Positions 13,200-23,646 of a stretch of DNA of 64,000 bases are shown here, piece after piece. How positions within the stretch are numbered: the stretch's first letter is position 1; every line of letters starts with the position of its first letter. The stretch is from Leucogyrophana mollusca. Taxonomy: Eukaryota; Basidiomycota; Agaricomycetes; Boletales. A program made the translations under genes and the position numbers. Under the pieces are notes generated by a model, which saw only the letters and a program-made list of their open reading frames with translations, had not been told where the DNA came from and ran no database searches. The stretch is taken from assembly GCA_021014945.1 (NCBI GenBank), contig MU266340.1, forward strand, positions 124,001 through 188,000, in the 5' to 3' direction.

Positions 13200-15081
13200 T
13201 TACAGCGGGAGCCTCGCCTTCTCGCTGGTCATTACGTGAGCATTGGCGGCCTGTAGGAAGTAATCAAAACCTGGTCAGCACAATTCCATCCCTTCAATCA
13301 GGACACCAACAGGCGGCTGACATTTGGAAGAGTGCCATAGCTCATGTTTTGGTAACTCACCTCGTCGTCTGCAAGGCGGATGCGAGACTGGTTCTTGGCG
13401 CGGGAACGCTTGACAAACTTCGAAAGAACAAACATGCCGAGCAGGAAGACTGCCGCAAAGGCAGCGGTAAGCGAGGTCTTCGCAGCAGCAGCACCGATGC
13501 CGAGGTATTCGTCGTCTCCACCACCGTTGCAAGCAGCAGCCCATTGCTTCTGGCTGGTGATGGCGTAGTTCTAAGATTCGGGTGTGAGAAACCAGAAGTT
13601 GTGTCAAGTGCAAATAATATGTACCTCAATCCTGTAGATGAACTCGGTGACAGCGATATCCGACTTGTGGCCGAAGACGTGGTAAGTCTGGAAGTTGTCG
13701 CTAGTGCCGTTCTTGAACTTGACCCTCAAGAAGTCACGGGTGTCTGGTGCAGGGCCACGGCGGAGCTCGAGAGCAAGAGCAGAAGCGTAGTTAGCTAGAT
13801 CATGAACAAGTGTGAGATAGGCTAGGCCGAAACAGATGATATGAGTACTTACGGATTGCGGCGAGTTCGGGGTTTTCCTTGGCGATCTCCAACATGTGGA
13901 AGAGTGAGATGAAGGGCTGGTAACTCGTCTCGATGAGGAGGAACTGGAGGGGGTCACCATTGAAAGCGATGCGTTGGAGGGAGCTGAGGATCGAGTGGAG
14001 GATAGTGCGACCAGCGACTGTTGTCACAGAATGGTCAGATCTACCCGGAAGAGACGAGGGCAAAGTACGCACGGTTACCAATACCGCCAATCTCCTTGTC
14101 AGAGAAGATGGCGTTTTCGTGGAAGTCTGCGAACCCACGTGCCTGCTCGATAAGGGTGGGAGGAAGGCGGTGGGCGTAGGTCTTGTTGTGGAGAAGTTCG
14201 GTGTTGACGTAATCGTAAACCTGTATTGGAATGTCAGTTTTCAGTCAGAGGAGATGACAGTCACATGTATGCTACACACATTCCACTGTAAATGACATCT
14301 CGCGGTCAGTATACAATCAGATGGGACAGAAGTAATCGTCGTACAGCGTTCTCCAGGGTAGTAGGGCGACCGAAAACATAGTCCTTGACGGCACCGAAGA
14401 AAGGTCCAGCGGCTTTGCTAGTCTTCCTGAATTCTTCCGAGCCGTAGACATCAGCAATGTGCTTCTCGAACGCCTGAATTGGATGGATATGAGTGTGTAA
14501 TCAGCAAACAGAAACCATCGACTCGTACCGGGCAGCTAGTCCAGGGCTCAAGAGAGCGGTCATTGCCAGGCTCGACAGTCTCAACTACGCCAGCAAGTTA
14601 GACAACTGGTTCTGTACTTGTGGTACGTTTCTTTGCTCACCAGGAACATACTGGTACCCGTTCAAGGGTGCGACGACCGTGGTCTCGTTGGCGAGGTCGA
14701 TCTTGTTTCGGGGGTTAGGGGGGAAGAGGCCCTGGAGAAGCGCGATAGCCGAGTCAAAGACGACGGTTCCTTCGCCTCCGGCCTTGGCGTGGACGTGGAC
14801 CTCGTGGTTGTCGACGAGGTCGGTGCTCATGCCAGCGATGTACGAAGGGGACGAGGCGCTCAGATAGACAGAGCGGAGGAAAGCACCGAGCTGGTGGGAT
14901 TCAGCCTGTAATAGGCACCCCGTTAGTTGATTTGCACTTTTAGCGCATGGGTTAGAAAACAACGTACTGCACCAAGAGGAGTGGTCTCCGTGTAGGAGGG
15001 CTCGTAGGTGGCGGGATCCTGGTAGTACTCCGTACGATCACCATTGCGAGCGATGACAACAACACCGAGAACGTCAGTCAT
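13200..15081 (-). CDS. Histidine-phosphatase-fold membrane protein, probable pseudo-phosphatase
   Basis: Follows the histidine acid phosphatase (clade 2) fold from end to end: MTDVLGVVVIARNGDR at the start, then TTPLGA, ESHQLGAFLRSVYL, GGEGTVVFDSAIALLQGLFP, GRTILHSILSSLQRIAFNGDP and ASALALELRRG. The usual RHGxR motif reads RNGDR at residues 12-16, so the phospho-accepting histidine is replaced by asparagine. The usual HDT-type proton-donor segment reads LIETSYQPF near 13,915-13,935. A hydrophobic segment (AAFAAVFLLGMFVLSKFVKR) near 13,420-13,480 should anchor the C-terminus in a membrane, leaving a short basic tail. No clear signal peptide is seen, so topology is uncertain. At least seven introns; the last exon encodes AANAHVMTSEKARLPL-stop. 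Activity is doubtful; a scaffold or binding role is inference. Confidence 0.82.
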
Positions 15082-16635
15082 TGTATCAAGTATTGAGTAT
15101 TGGTGGAGGAGTAGAGAGAAAGTCGAAAGAGCTGTTGATGAAGTTCGACTGTCGCCAGCGAAAGGTTTTAAAGGTCTTGAGGGCACGGAATGTGCGTGCT
15201 GAAGGCATGTTCAACGTGACTGTACCCGCCAGCACCCAGTCGCACTTGCAAGGGATGGACGAGAGCCGAGGTCAGGGTGGATACCATATCCACGTTTTCG
15301 GTGTCACATTAGTGAGGGGGCTGTAAACGTGAGGCCTTCCAGCTAGAAGAGCGGGACAGCATATCCTTCGAGGCAGTCTCTAAGCATCGAATCGGGGCCC
15401 AAGTAGGGACCGGAGACCTTGAATTGCCTGTGCTCGAAACTCCAGCCCCATGAATGAATGAACGGAGCAGGCCAAACCCAAGGTATCCTCAATGTTTTCA
15501 TATCGAGGGCGAACCCATCATATCCAATTGACCGGTTAAAGATTCATTGCGGCGACCTGAGAAGCAGTCTGCCACATTATGCGGACCTTTAGGCCAAAGT
15601 CACCTGATGGGCGTTCCGTTGGTGCTCAACCGAGAATTGTGGACTGATCAACCTCGTTGTTACCACGAGGACGGGCGTTTTAGGTGCTCGCCCAAAATCT
15701 AGAGATCGTGCTGGGCTGAGTGCTGATTCGTCGAGATCTTGCTTGTTTCGCAATTAGGGAAAATGCAGTCTGTCATTGGAAGTGTTGCAGAACCAGGGAG
15801 CTGTCCTGTAGAACCATATCTGAAGCGCTCGGGAATAGAAGTCCCAGAAAGAATGTTGATCAAACACGTGGGGCCCGCCTGTAACAGATGAAAACCGCCA
15901 TTCGCAGCGAAGGTTGATCCGATTCTGATTAGATTACGAACCATGCACCCTCAAGTTGGCCCCCGCAACGTTACTGCAGTCGATCGAAGACGAGATCAGC
16001 GAAGTATATGGGGCTGAAAAAGAAAAGAAACAGGAGGGCGTTACGTCTAGCGCACCGATGTAAAGAGGGCTTTCCCCTCCTTGGCATTGCCGAAGCTCTT
16101 TGCGCCATGGTTAGCACGGTCAGTTGACCCGCCACCGACCTCATATTGTTGCCTCCCTCCTGCCTCCGCATCCTTTCCCCCAATTATGAAATCACGAATC
16201 TCCGTTTTCCCCTGCATCTCCACCCCGATCTCCAAATCTCACCTAAACGCTTCTTCACTTCACTGCTTTCCTCGCGGCGAGAGAGCGAAAACGGCCGCCG
16301 CGACTAATTTGAACAGATGGAAAGGGCGGCGACAATGAGACCATTTGAAGCGGGTGACGAACTCACCAATCATAAAATCGAGTTTTTTGATCTCATCTTC
16401 AGACGTAGGGGTAACTCGGTTAGCTTGGCGCTCAGATATCCGGCACACTAAATGATACTCATGGGCCGATAAGGGGTGCAATAATCATCTAAACGAGGTC
16501 GGCTGCAGGCGCGACCCAAAATGTAATGTGGCTTGTTGCGTGGTCAGGTCACATACGTTCGTATACCTGCAGTGCATCTGGAATCATTAACGTTCGTGGA
16601 AGAATCAGTTTGTATCATCCCACTTACGTCCTATG
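15082..16635. other. Intergenic stretch, no convincing gene
   Basis: Between the phosphatase-like gene start and the SRP72 stop, so it contains the phosphatase-like promoter and the SRP72 3' region. Minus-strand open frames at 15,699-15,944 and 16,260-16,481 are short. One carries a GTGAGT donor after DEIKKLDFMI, but I could not extend it to a recognisable protein. Confidence 0.45.
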
Positions 16636-17738
16636 CTACTTCTTCTTTTTCCCTTTGCTATGCCCACCACCTGAACTCTTAGATGGTGCAGGTGGTGCAT
16701 CCGCAGCAGCACCCTGGGTAGCACCACCACCACCGCCTCTCCTTTTCTTCATCCCCAGCCCATAATTCGATCTCTCGCTCTTCTTCAGCCACCTCTCCGG
16801 GTCAGGTGGAGGGGTGATGCCTGGCACAACACCCTTTGGCACACGGGAGGTGCGAACCTTCTTCGCCTTCTTCGGCGCAGCAGAGTCATCTTCGGGCTGA
16901 GTTAACACAGCCAGTGTGGCAGAGGCAGAAGACTGGACTGGTGGCGGTGATGACTCGAGAGCAGAAGTTATTGCGGCAGGCAGTGCATCGAGCGCACGTA
17001 GGAAATCTTTGGCAATGAAGTCAAGATGTTTCTGTGAAGCTGTGAGGTTCGTCAGAACATCCGAATGTTCTTCCGATTGCTGGTGACAATGAGCATCTGC
17101 CACATGAGAGCTGGGCCAAAGGACGCACAGGTTCTGCTGTTTCTAAGAGCTCGCTGTACAGATCAACACTGGATTGGTAGGATCCCTGACGATAACTCTA
17201 CCGAAAATTACAAACGTGCACGCAAGATAGAAGGATGCGGAGAATACCAGCTGTGCGTCGAGATGCACCACTCCGCGGTGTTCCTTCTTTGCTTCCCTAA
17301 TGTCGCTCAACGCGCCCGCAGCCTCCGACTCGTGGTGAAGGCGATACAACGCATAAGCTCGTTCAAATGCACGTTCTGGATTGTCGTTTTCTCCACTGAT
17401 TAAAGACAAGGCAGTGTCGTACTGTTCTGTCTGTAAGAGAAGGAACAGCTTTGTCTGAAGCGCGTCTCTATCGGTTGGTTCCAATCGTAGTACTTTCGTG
17501 ACCGTACTCGTAAGTACCTCAGACTTTGAAAGCGATGAATGGACTCACTCTTGTTGCATGTTTTAATCGCATTTGTGAAATGACCGCCGTCTATTTGTGC
17601 ACAGAGCGATGTGAACAATCGTTTCAAACGTTCTGATAGCGACACAGGCTGTTTTGGCTGCGATTTCCTAGTTTCAGGTTTCTTTTTGGTGCCAGGTCTC
17701 GCATGACTGTTGGAGGCTCGACTTTTCTCCGGAGCCAT
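16636..17738 (-). CDS. SRP72: SRP72, signal recognition particle subunit, unusually short
   Basis: SRP72 binds 7SL RNA together with SRP68 and is part of the particle that targets ribosomes to the ER. The four-exon model (17738-17549, 17492-17248, 17197-17129, 17079-16636) sums to 948 nt, 315 residues. The N-terminal TPR part is typical: LKRLFTSLCAQIDGGHF, ILRLEPTDRDALQTKLFLLL, YALYRLHHESEAAGAL, QGSYQSSVDLYSELLETAEP, then SEEHSDVLTNLTASQKHLDF. The C-terminal RNA-binding segment is also typical: PPPDPERWLKKSERSNY followed by a Gly/Lys-rich tail ending GKKKK. Yeast and human SRP72 are roughly 640-670 residues, so about half the protein, the central TPR array, is missing. The junction lies inside the single last exon, so splicing does not explain it. 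Divergent from the pinin gene. Confidence 0.85.
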
Positions 17739-18018
17739 AGTCTTTTTTGCGTTGCAAAAAGGATAGATCTTGTGAGATGGACTATAGAAAGAAACACAGC
17801 TGGAGCGAGCCCAAAGCCCAAGCTGCCCTGAGACCAGAAAGCCCGCAATTAGTGCTGACTAAGCCATTCATCTTCACCCTCCTACCGAACCCCGGCAGTC
17901 CTCAGTTTACAATAATGTCCACGGAAGAGTACTGCCTTCTCGCTGACGGTCGGAATTACCGCTGACCCTTTCCCCAACCCACAGCTCGCCTCATGATGTT
18001 GAACACCAGGATACCAAG
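17739..18018. promoter_or_regulatory. Divergent promoter region shared by SRP72 and the pinin gene
   Basis: Only 280 bp separate the two start codons, so both genes must draw their promoters from this segment. It contains an ATG at 17915 followed by 15 codons and a stop, which could act as an upstream ORF in the pinin transcript. No TATA box or specific operator was identified. Confidence 0.5.
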
Positions 18019-19086
18019 ATGCAAGAAGAGCCTCAACCGCCGTCAGGTCCAGCAGCAATGGCCACCACGAACAAGAAACGGCCACGGATAGACCTCAATG
18101 TTCAGCCAGGTGAACGCAAACGTGGTAAAAGCATGTTTGGTCTTGTGCTCGGCACATTGAACAAGGCCAAGATCGAGGATAAGGAGAGAAATGCCAGTGA
18201 AGCGGTGGGACTGTTCTACGTGTTGTTGGTGGTGAGGGAGAAGCTGACTGACTGTTACTTGATTAATAGGCAAAAAAACGACAGTTGATAGATCAGAGAC
18301 TGCAGGCTAAGCTACGAAAAGAGACTGACTCTGTCAGGCGCGCGGAAGAAGCTAAAAAAGACAAGACAGCAGCAAATAGGAAAGAAGAGGACCTACAGCT
18401 CAAAGATTCCATTGTATGTTCCCCTTGCACGACTCGAGCGTTGAGAAATCACTGAAAGTCATACCTTTGAACTAGTACAAACTACGACGAACAAGACTTC
18501 CTCTACTGGCCAACTTCCTGCTAACTTCCGACATCATACCTTCCGAGGACTCTCCCTCGCCGCCCGAAGCCGGTGACCCATTGGCACCTCCTCAACGCTC
18601 ACATCCGCCTCCCCTGTATTACCTTCCTGCAGTTCTTACTCCTGCCCAAGAATCGTTTCTAAGCCGGCGTAAGGCACAGGTAAGTACAGTTATATGTCTG
18701 GGATCTGAATATTATTCTCACTTCTCTCGACACAGGTGTCAGAGACAGCTGAGAAGGAATGGCAGAGCTTCCGCGAAGAGCGAACCGCAGGAATTGAGGA
18801 GATAAAGGCACTGCGGCAGCGCGTTGCCGAGGAAGAAGCGCGTAAGAAGAAGGACAAGGAGAGCACGAAAGACGAGGAGGCAGAAGACAAAGACATGACC
18901 GTTGAGGGCGACACAAGACCCACCAGACCTAAAACTGACCCCGAGCCGACCGCACCTGCACCCTCTACGGAAATGGATGTCGATGACGGGCCCGTGAAGG
19001 AAAGCAAGGAGACCTCTGGGGACTCGGAGCGGAAAGAAGATTCCGTGCCGATGCTGGCTGATGATGACGACGCAGTGGAATATTAG
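18019..19086 (+). CDS. Pinin/SDK/MemA domain protein
   Basis: Nuclear splicing-associated protein of the pinin family. The four-exon model (18019-18204, 18270-18413, 18476-18679, 18736-19086) is in frame and gives 294 residues. The pinin domain begins at residue ~30 with RKRGKSMFGLVLGTLNKAK. It continues through KKRQLIDQRLQAKLRKE, RRAEEAKKDK and LRRTRLPLLANFLLTSD, then a PPPLYYLPAVLTPAQE segment. A long charged helix (EIKALRQRVAEEEARKKK) and an acidic tail ending DDDDAVEY follow. The ATG at 18019 is preferred because the upstream ATG at 17915 runs into a stop and no splice join restored the frame. Pinin-type proteins bind exon-junction and SR proteins; that role is from family knowledge. Confidence 0.85.
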
Positions 19087-22000
19087 AAGTGGGCTTTTGC
19101 ACAAGGTGGTGTTATTTTCACTTTTGCGTGATCCGGACGCCTTCATTTGCGATCTCTTGGCTGCTGATTTTGTAGTTGATCTTCGTTCGTTGTCCTTGTT
19201 TCATGTAAGTACTGTACTCCGAGTCTCCTTCGAGTCACACAGATGATCGGCGATCCTTGATGCGAGCAGTTCGAGCTCCGTAAAATCCATTGCTCAATTT
19301 AAAGGTGATCATGATCAGGCAATCTTGGGGTCAGCCGCGATCCGATCTCACGGGATTAGAGTTGACTCGGCTTCACAAGGTGGTGGATGACCTGGGACTG
19401 GTCCTGGACAGTTATGTACTATCATTTACTGCCTGACATCGGGATTCGATCGACTGTTCATACGGAGCTCTTCTCATCTGCTCCCTCTTTCACCTCTTCC
19501 CCCCTGCCAGCAAATCCGGCACCGCCACCGAAACCTGGATCCGAAACTTGCTGTAATATCTGCCTTTTTGACCTGGTGTAAAGGATTGTACGGGGCTCGC
19601 TCGTCGGGAAGTTACGAGTATAACCCTATCCAGACTATACGCAGACGATTTTTACAGCAGCTCCGAGAGAAGGGCTTGAACCTTTGCGCGCAGGTTCAAG
19701 TGCTTTTGCTAAGGGTTCATTTCCTAAAGACTCGCGCTCCAAATATGTTTGCTACACCATAGACCCCGTTACACGCGCACAATGTCGGTGCAAACATGCC
19801 ACCCAGGGCTACTTTCTCGGCACCGTCCTCTTTAGAGTGCAACACTGACTCGGACGACCGCCATACTGGGGTAATAGGGGTGCTTCATTTCGCGAAGGAG
19901 CTTTGACATCGCCAAGGGAGTTCTAGCATTGCTGAGCAGCACCTTTACAATCGAAGGTCAGTCGTCCGCCATAAGTTCTTCGACAAGGCCTTAAGGGCTT
20001 CTTGCTTGTGAGTTGATTTTGTATATTTGTGTAAACGTTTTCTCCTGACAAGTTCAGCAGTGGTCTTAATTGTGAATCACCTCCTGTACGGTCTCCTAGT
20101 GTGTCTATTGAACATCACGGCACCCTCGTTCATCAGGCAGTAGAAGTTTCTCAAGAACCAACATTTCGTCCTTGCTGGACCACCATATCGCCTTCGTTCG
20201 GGATCGCTTTCGCTACCGAGCTTTTCCCGATACCACCTGGCCAGATTCGAAGATCGGCGATTCTTCATCAGAATTGACTACATTGATCCATCACAGATAC
20301 CATTCAATACATTCGGCGGGGACGTCGCCGAAGCAATGAGCACCAGTCCGTCTTTTCTCAATTCCGTCGTCACCGACAATAATATCGCCATCGTCCGAGG
20401 CTTGCTGTCAATTCATCGAGCAACTTATGTTGCACAGGCAACCTCCCACTACTCCGCACTCAGAGGTCGTAGGCATCACTGACGCCCGCGACGATCTTGG
20501 CTGCGATAGGCGACGTACGAGCCGAATAGCATGCACTTGTAACAGCCTAGACCTTTCCGACTCTAGTGCGTAGTCTTTCTTCCAAACAGGCCACAATTGT
20601 TGAAACGACGACCTTCGCGGAATAACTTCCGAGGTTTGGTATAGGCGCGATTATTGTTTCACATCCTGCCGCGCTGAATGTCCGTTCATCCAAATACTCA
20701 TCCAGCAAATGCATTGTCTATGACCTCTCGTGTCTCTTGGTCCCCTCCCCGATTTAAGCGATTATCACACCCCCGCCGCCCGACTTAACTTGGTCCGCGG
20801 AGAGCCTAGAAATCAGGCTGATCGCATCCAAATCGACGCCTCGGATCACATGGTGTGATGATGGACGCAAGGGGGCTCCAGGGCCAGTATGCTCCTGATG
20901 GCCAAATGCGTGTCTGCGACTCTATCTAGGACGCGAAGCCTTGTATACTTTTCGTTGAAGGAGATAGCTCACAATAGTAAGGCACCTACAGGTCTTGCAC
21001 AACGTGAGGGTCCGTGACAAGAGAGAGATAGTCTGTCTCTGGGACCAATGCGGCCAGAGGACGCAAAAAAAAAGAGGATCCAAAAAAAAAGAGGATCGCA
21101 CGGCATATCACTGACGTACGTCTACGCCCGAGGTCGATGTGTGCCACTTGCGGCACGAACGCATCGCGACTTGAAAACAGAGGCATGTCAACATACAGTC
21201 ACTATAGCACATGATCCTGATACTTCGTCACGGTACACTGACACCCGGGATGTTTTGTTGGTCCAGCCGTCAACTGAGGAGAGTCATCAGAGATCGTCGG
21301 TCTTGCAATTCATCTTGTCGCTTTAAAGCCTTTGGATTAGTTCGGCTGGCCGTCTCCCCATTCGAAGTGGTATGGGAGGATGCGGCACGCTAAGCCGATA
21401 TAGACGAAATCCCCGTCACATACGACTAACTAAGAGGCATTGAGTTGTGTCTCAAGGACTAGGCGATTTTCCTCGGATCAGGCCCCTAGGGGAGTATTTT
21501 GCATCTTCCACTCCACCTTCCATGAACCTGGCCGAGAATGTATTCAGTTTCGGGAGAAGGGCTATGGCCCACCCGCCGCCATCAAGGAAATAAGCGTCTT
21601 AAAGCTATTTCTGTAAGCCACTCGGAGTGAAATGTAAGGCAAATGTCTGAAGAAGGATGTCACCCGTCGCGAACCGCAAGGCGTTTGCGGCATTCGGTTT
21701 AGGGGGCAATGCTCGGAGAAAAATCCACAGGCCTGTTTTCTGCGGCGGGCATACCGCGCGCCCGTAATAGGAGGTCGCCGTTACACCATCTGGTCCCAAC
21801 TCTTCACCAGAACACGACCGCTTGGGTGCCGTGGTTGTAGGATCACGCAGGGGAGACCAACCATTTTAGGAGAGGATATAAGCATGTAACAAAATTGGCG
21901 GCCGTTATCACCGGCTCTCCCGTACCTTCCGGCTCACCACCAGCGGTTGGGAAATTACGCGGTCCTAAAACTCTCGACGGTATCCCGCGCCGAGTAAACG

Positions 22001-23492
22001 CGAAGGCGGGGCGCAACAAGTGCACCTGGCATATTCAGGTCACATCGGAACATGGAAGTATTGGGCAAGATGAGGCTCTTGGCCTCGGCCTTACTGGGTG
22101 TGCGGCGATACAGTCGAGCGGTTATGTATAGGTGAAGGGAAGCAGAGTCGGAACGGGATTTTCAGGGATGAGGGTTGTCTTTGAGAGCTGCCAACGCCTT
22201 GACCGATGCCGAACTTGACGGGGCGCTCTGGAGGGTGAATTTAGCCCAAGACTGTCGCCATGTAGGAAGGAAGTCGTGTCTTGCGCACGGGAGAACGGCC
22301 AGAAGGGCACCAAGGCCCGTCTCTCATGGGTCGGGGCGAAGTCGCCTCGTATGACTTCCACCCAGTGATTGAGTGGCACAAGGGAGGCCGACGTAATAAC
22401 GGTCAGGACTGGAGTCGGTTCATTACAGGATGAGCAGGAAGGAACAGGTGCGCAAGGCTCTGCGAGCTGCAAGCGAGTGCCACTGCGTCCTCCAGGTCGG
22501 GGAGGCCGCAAGACATCCACAACGTACATCAACGGTTGTAAACCGGTCGCTGACCTTCGTCTACGTCCGAGAACGATGAACGCTCGTGAACGCCGGGTAC
22601 CCGTTGATAGGCAGTCGCAAAATCACCGGTGATAAAATTTTCCGAGGATACAGGGATTCGCCTGCCGGAAAACCATGCGTTGCTGGAATTTGTGTCGCTG
22701 TTCGGACGCCCATGGGAGTCTGGAGGGAAAGTGCCACGACAAAAAAAATCGCCGGATACGGCCGCTGGATCTGGAGGTCTTTGGTTTGACCGAGGGACAA
22801 GGCGGCTTTGTCCGCAGACGCGAGAACGGCACGTAACAACTTGAAAATCAGAACTCAGATTGGCGGAAAGCCACGAGCTTGAAGTGCGATGTGCTCGAAC
22901 CGCGTGGTGATGCTGTCCCCGACTCACGGCGATAAAGATCTCAGGTTGGTGGCTAGGCGTGAAAGCTGCAGGATTGGGGTTCGGGATGAGCCAGGAAACC
23001 TGCCACCGGGAATTGTTTTCATTTGTCAACCACCAGCTTGAGTCAGGTGGTGGAGTCACGGAGCATAAAATTCGTTGGGCAGGGCGGTATCCGCGCAACA
23101 GAGCGGTGAGTAATATTTCCTCTTGGAAGTCGGAATGAGAAACCAGTTTTACCATTTTTTCGAGCTGCGCGAGGCCAGTGCAACCCTTTCGCCGACCTCG
23201 GCCTTCAGGCTTTCAAAGCAGATATGGACGAGCTAAGTTAGCAAACAAGTATGCCAAGTATGCCACGAGTAGCGAAAGTTGACGGCACGACTTACCACAG
23301 ACAACAACCCTTGAAACGCAAATGGTTTGCCCATCACGGGAGATAGGCCAAATTGGCGGCGGAACGCGAGAGGTCAGCTAGGGCTGTGCACGGGTGTCCC
23401 CATGCGACATCTTCTGGTTATTGCCTCTTCAAGTTGACTCTTGAAGACCTTCCGATCTACCTGATTGGCGGTCGGCGAGCACAAGGACACGG
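19087..23492. other. Gene-poor region, no supported gene
   Basis: About 4.4 kb between the pinin gene and the transposon. Both strands carry scattered short open frames; the longest is a minus-strand frame of 208 codons at 22,529-23,155 without recognisable motif, ATG-proximal splice logic or domain. A plus-strand stretch near 20,150-20,470 reads in fragments that look coding (DHHIAFVRDRFRYRAFPDTT; FGGDVAEAMSTSPSFLNS) but shifts frame and was not recognised. It may be a decayed gene. A tandem A-rich repeat lies at 21,064-21,097. Confidence 0.45.
21064..21097. repeat. Two perfect tandem 17-bp units
   Basis: The unit CAAAAAAAAAGAGGATC occurs twice back to back (21064-21080, 21081-21097). It lies in gene-poor DNA and looks like a simple slippage duplication; no function is suggested. 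Confidence 0.85.
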
Positions 23493-23494
23493 TA

Positions 23495-23518
23495 CAGTCG
23501 ACTTTGTCATAATGCATA
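23495..23518 (+). repeat. Left terminal inverted repeat of the pogo-type element
   Basis: 24 bp, preceded by TA. It matches the reverse complement of 26041-26064 except at positions 1 and 12. The inner part ends in TAATGCATA, the same core that recurs subterminally. Confidence 0.92.
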
Positions 23519-23646
23519 GCGTCGGTGGGGCCAAGTTATTATGCACTATCAGATATATGCACGATTGAATATGTCACGATTTGTGACCACTGTGACTCCC
23601 TGCAAACGTGTGACACAAAATTTTACATTGGCAATATGGAGGCACG

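Noticed and set aside
17915..17962. ATG at 17915 (MSTEEYCLLADGRNYR) as the pinin start
   Set aside because: Runs into a stop after 16 codons, and the only candidate intron would join in the wrong frame; 18019 gives a fully in-phase model.
19590..19720. A GGTTCAAG-containing stretch resembling a tRNA T-loop
   Set aside because: No acceptor stem or D/anticodon arms could be folded around it.
22529..23155. 208-codon minus-strand frame
   Set aside because: No domain, unusual composition, non-conserved look and no splice-consistent neighbours; likely a chance open frame.
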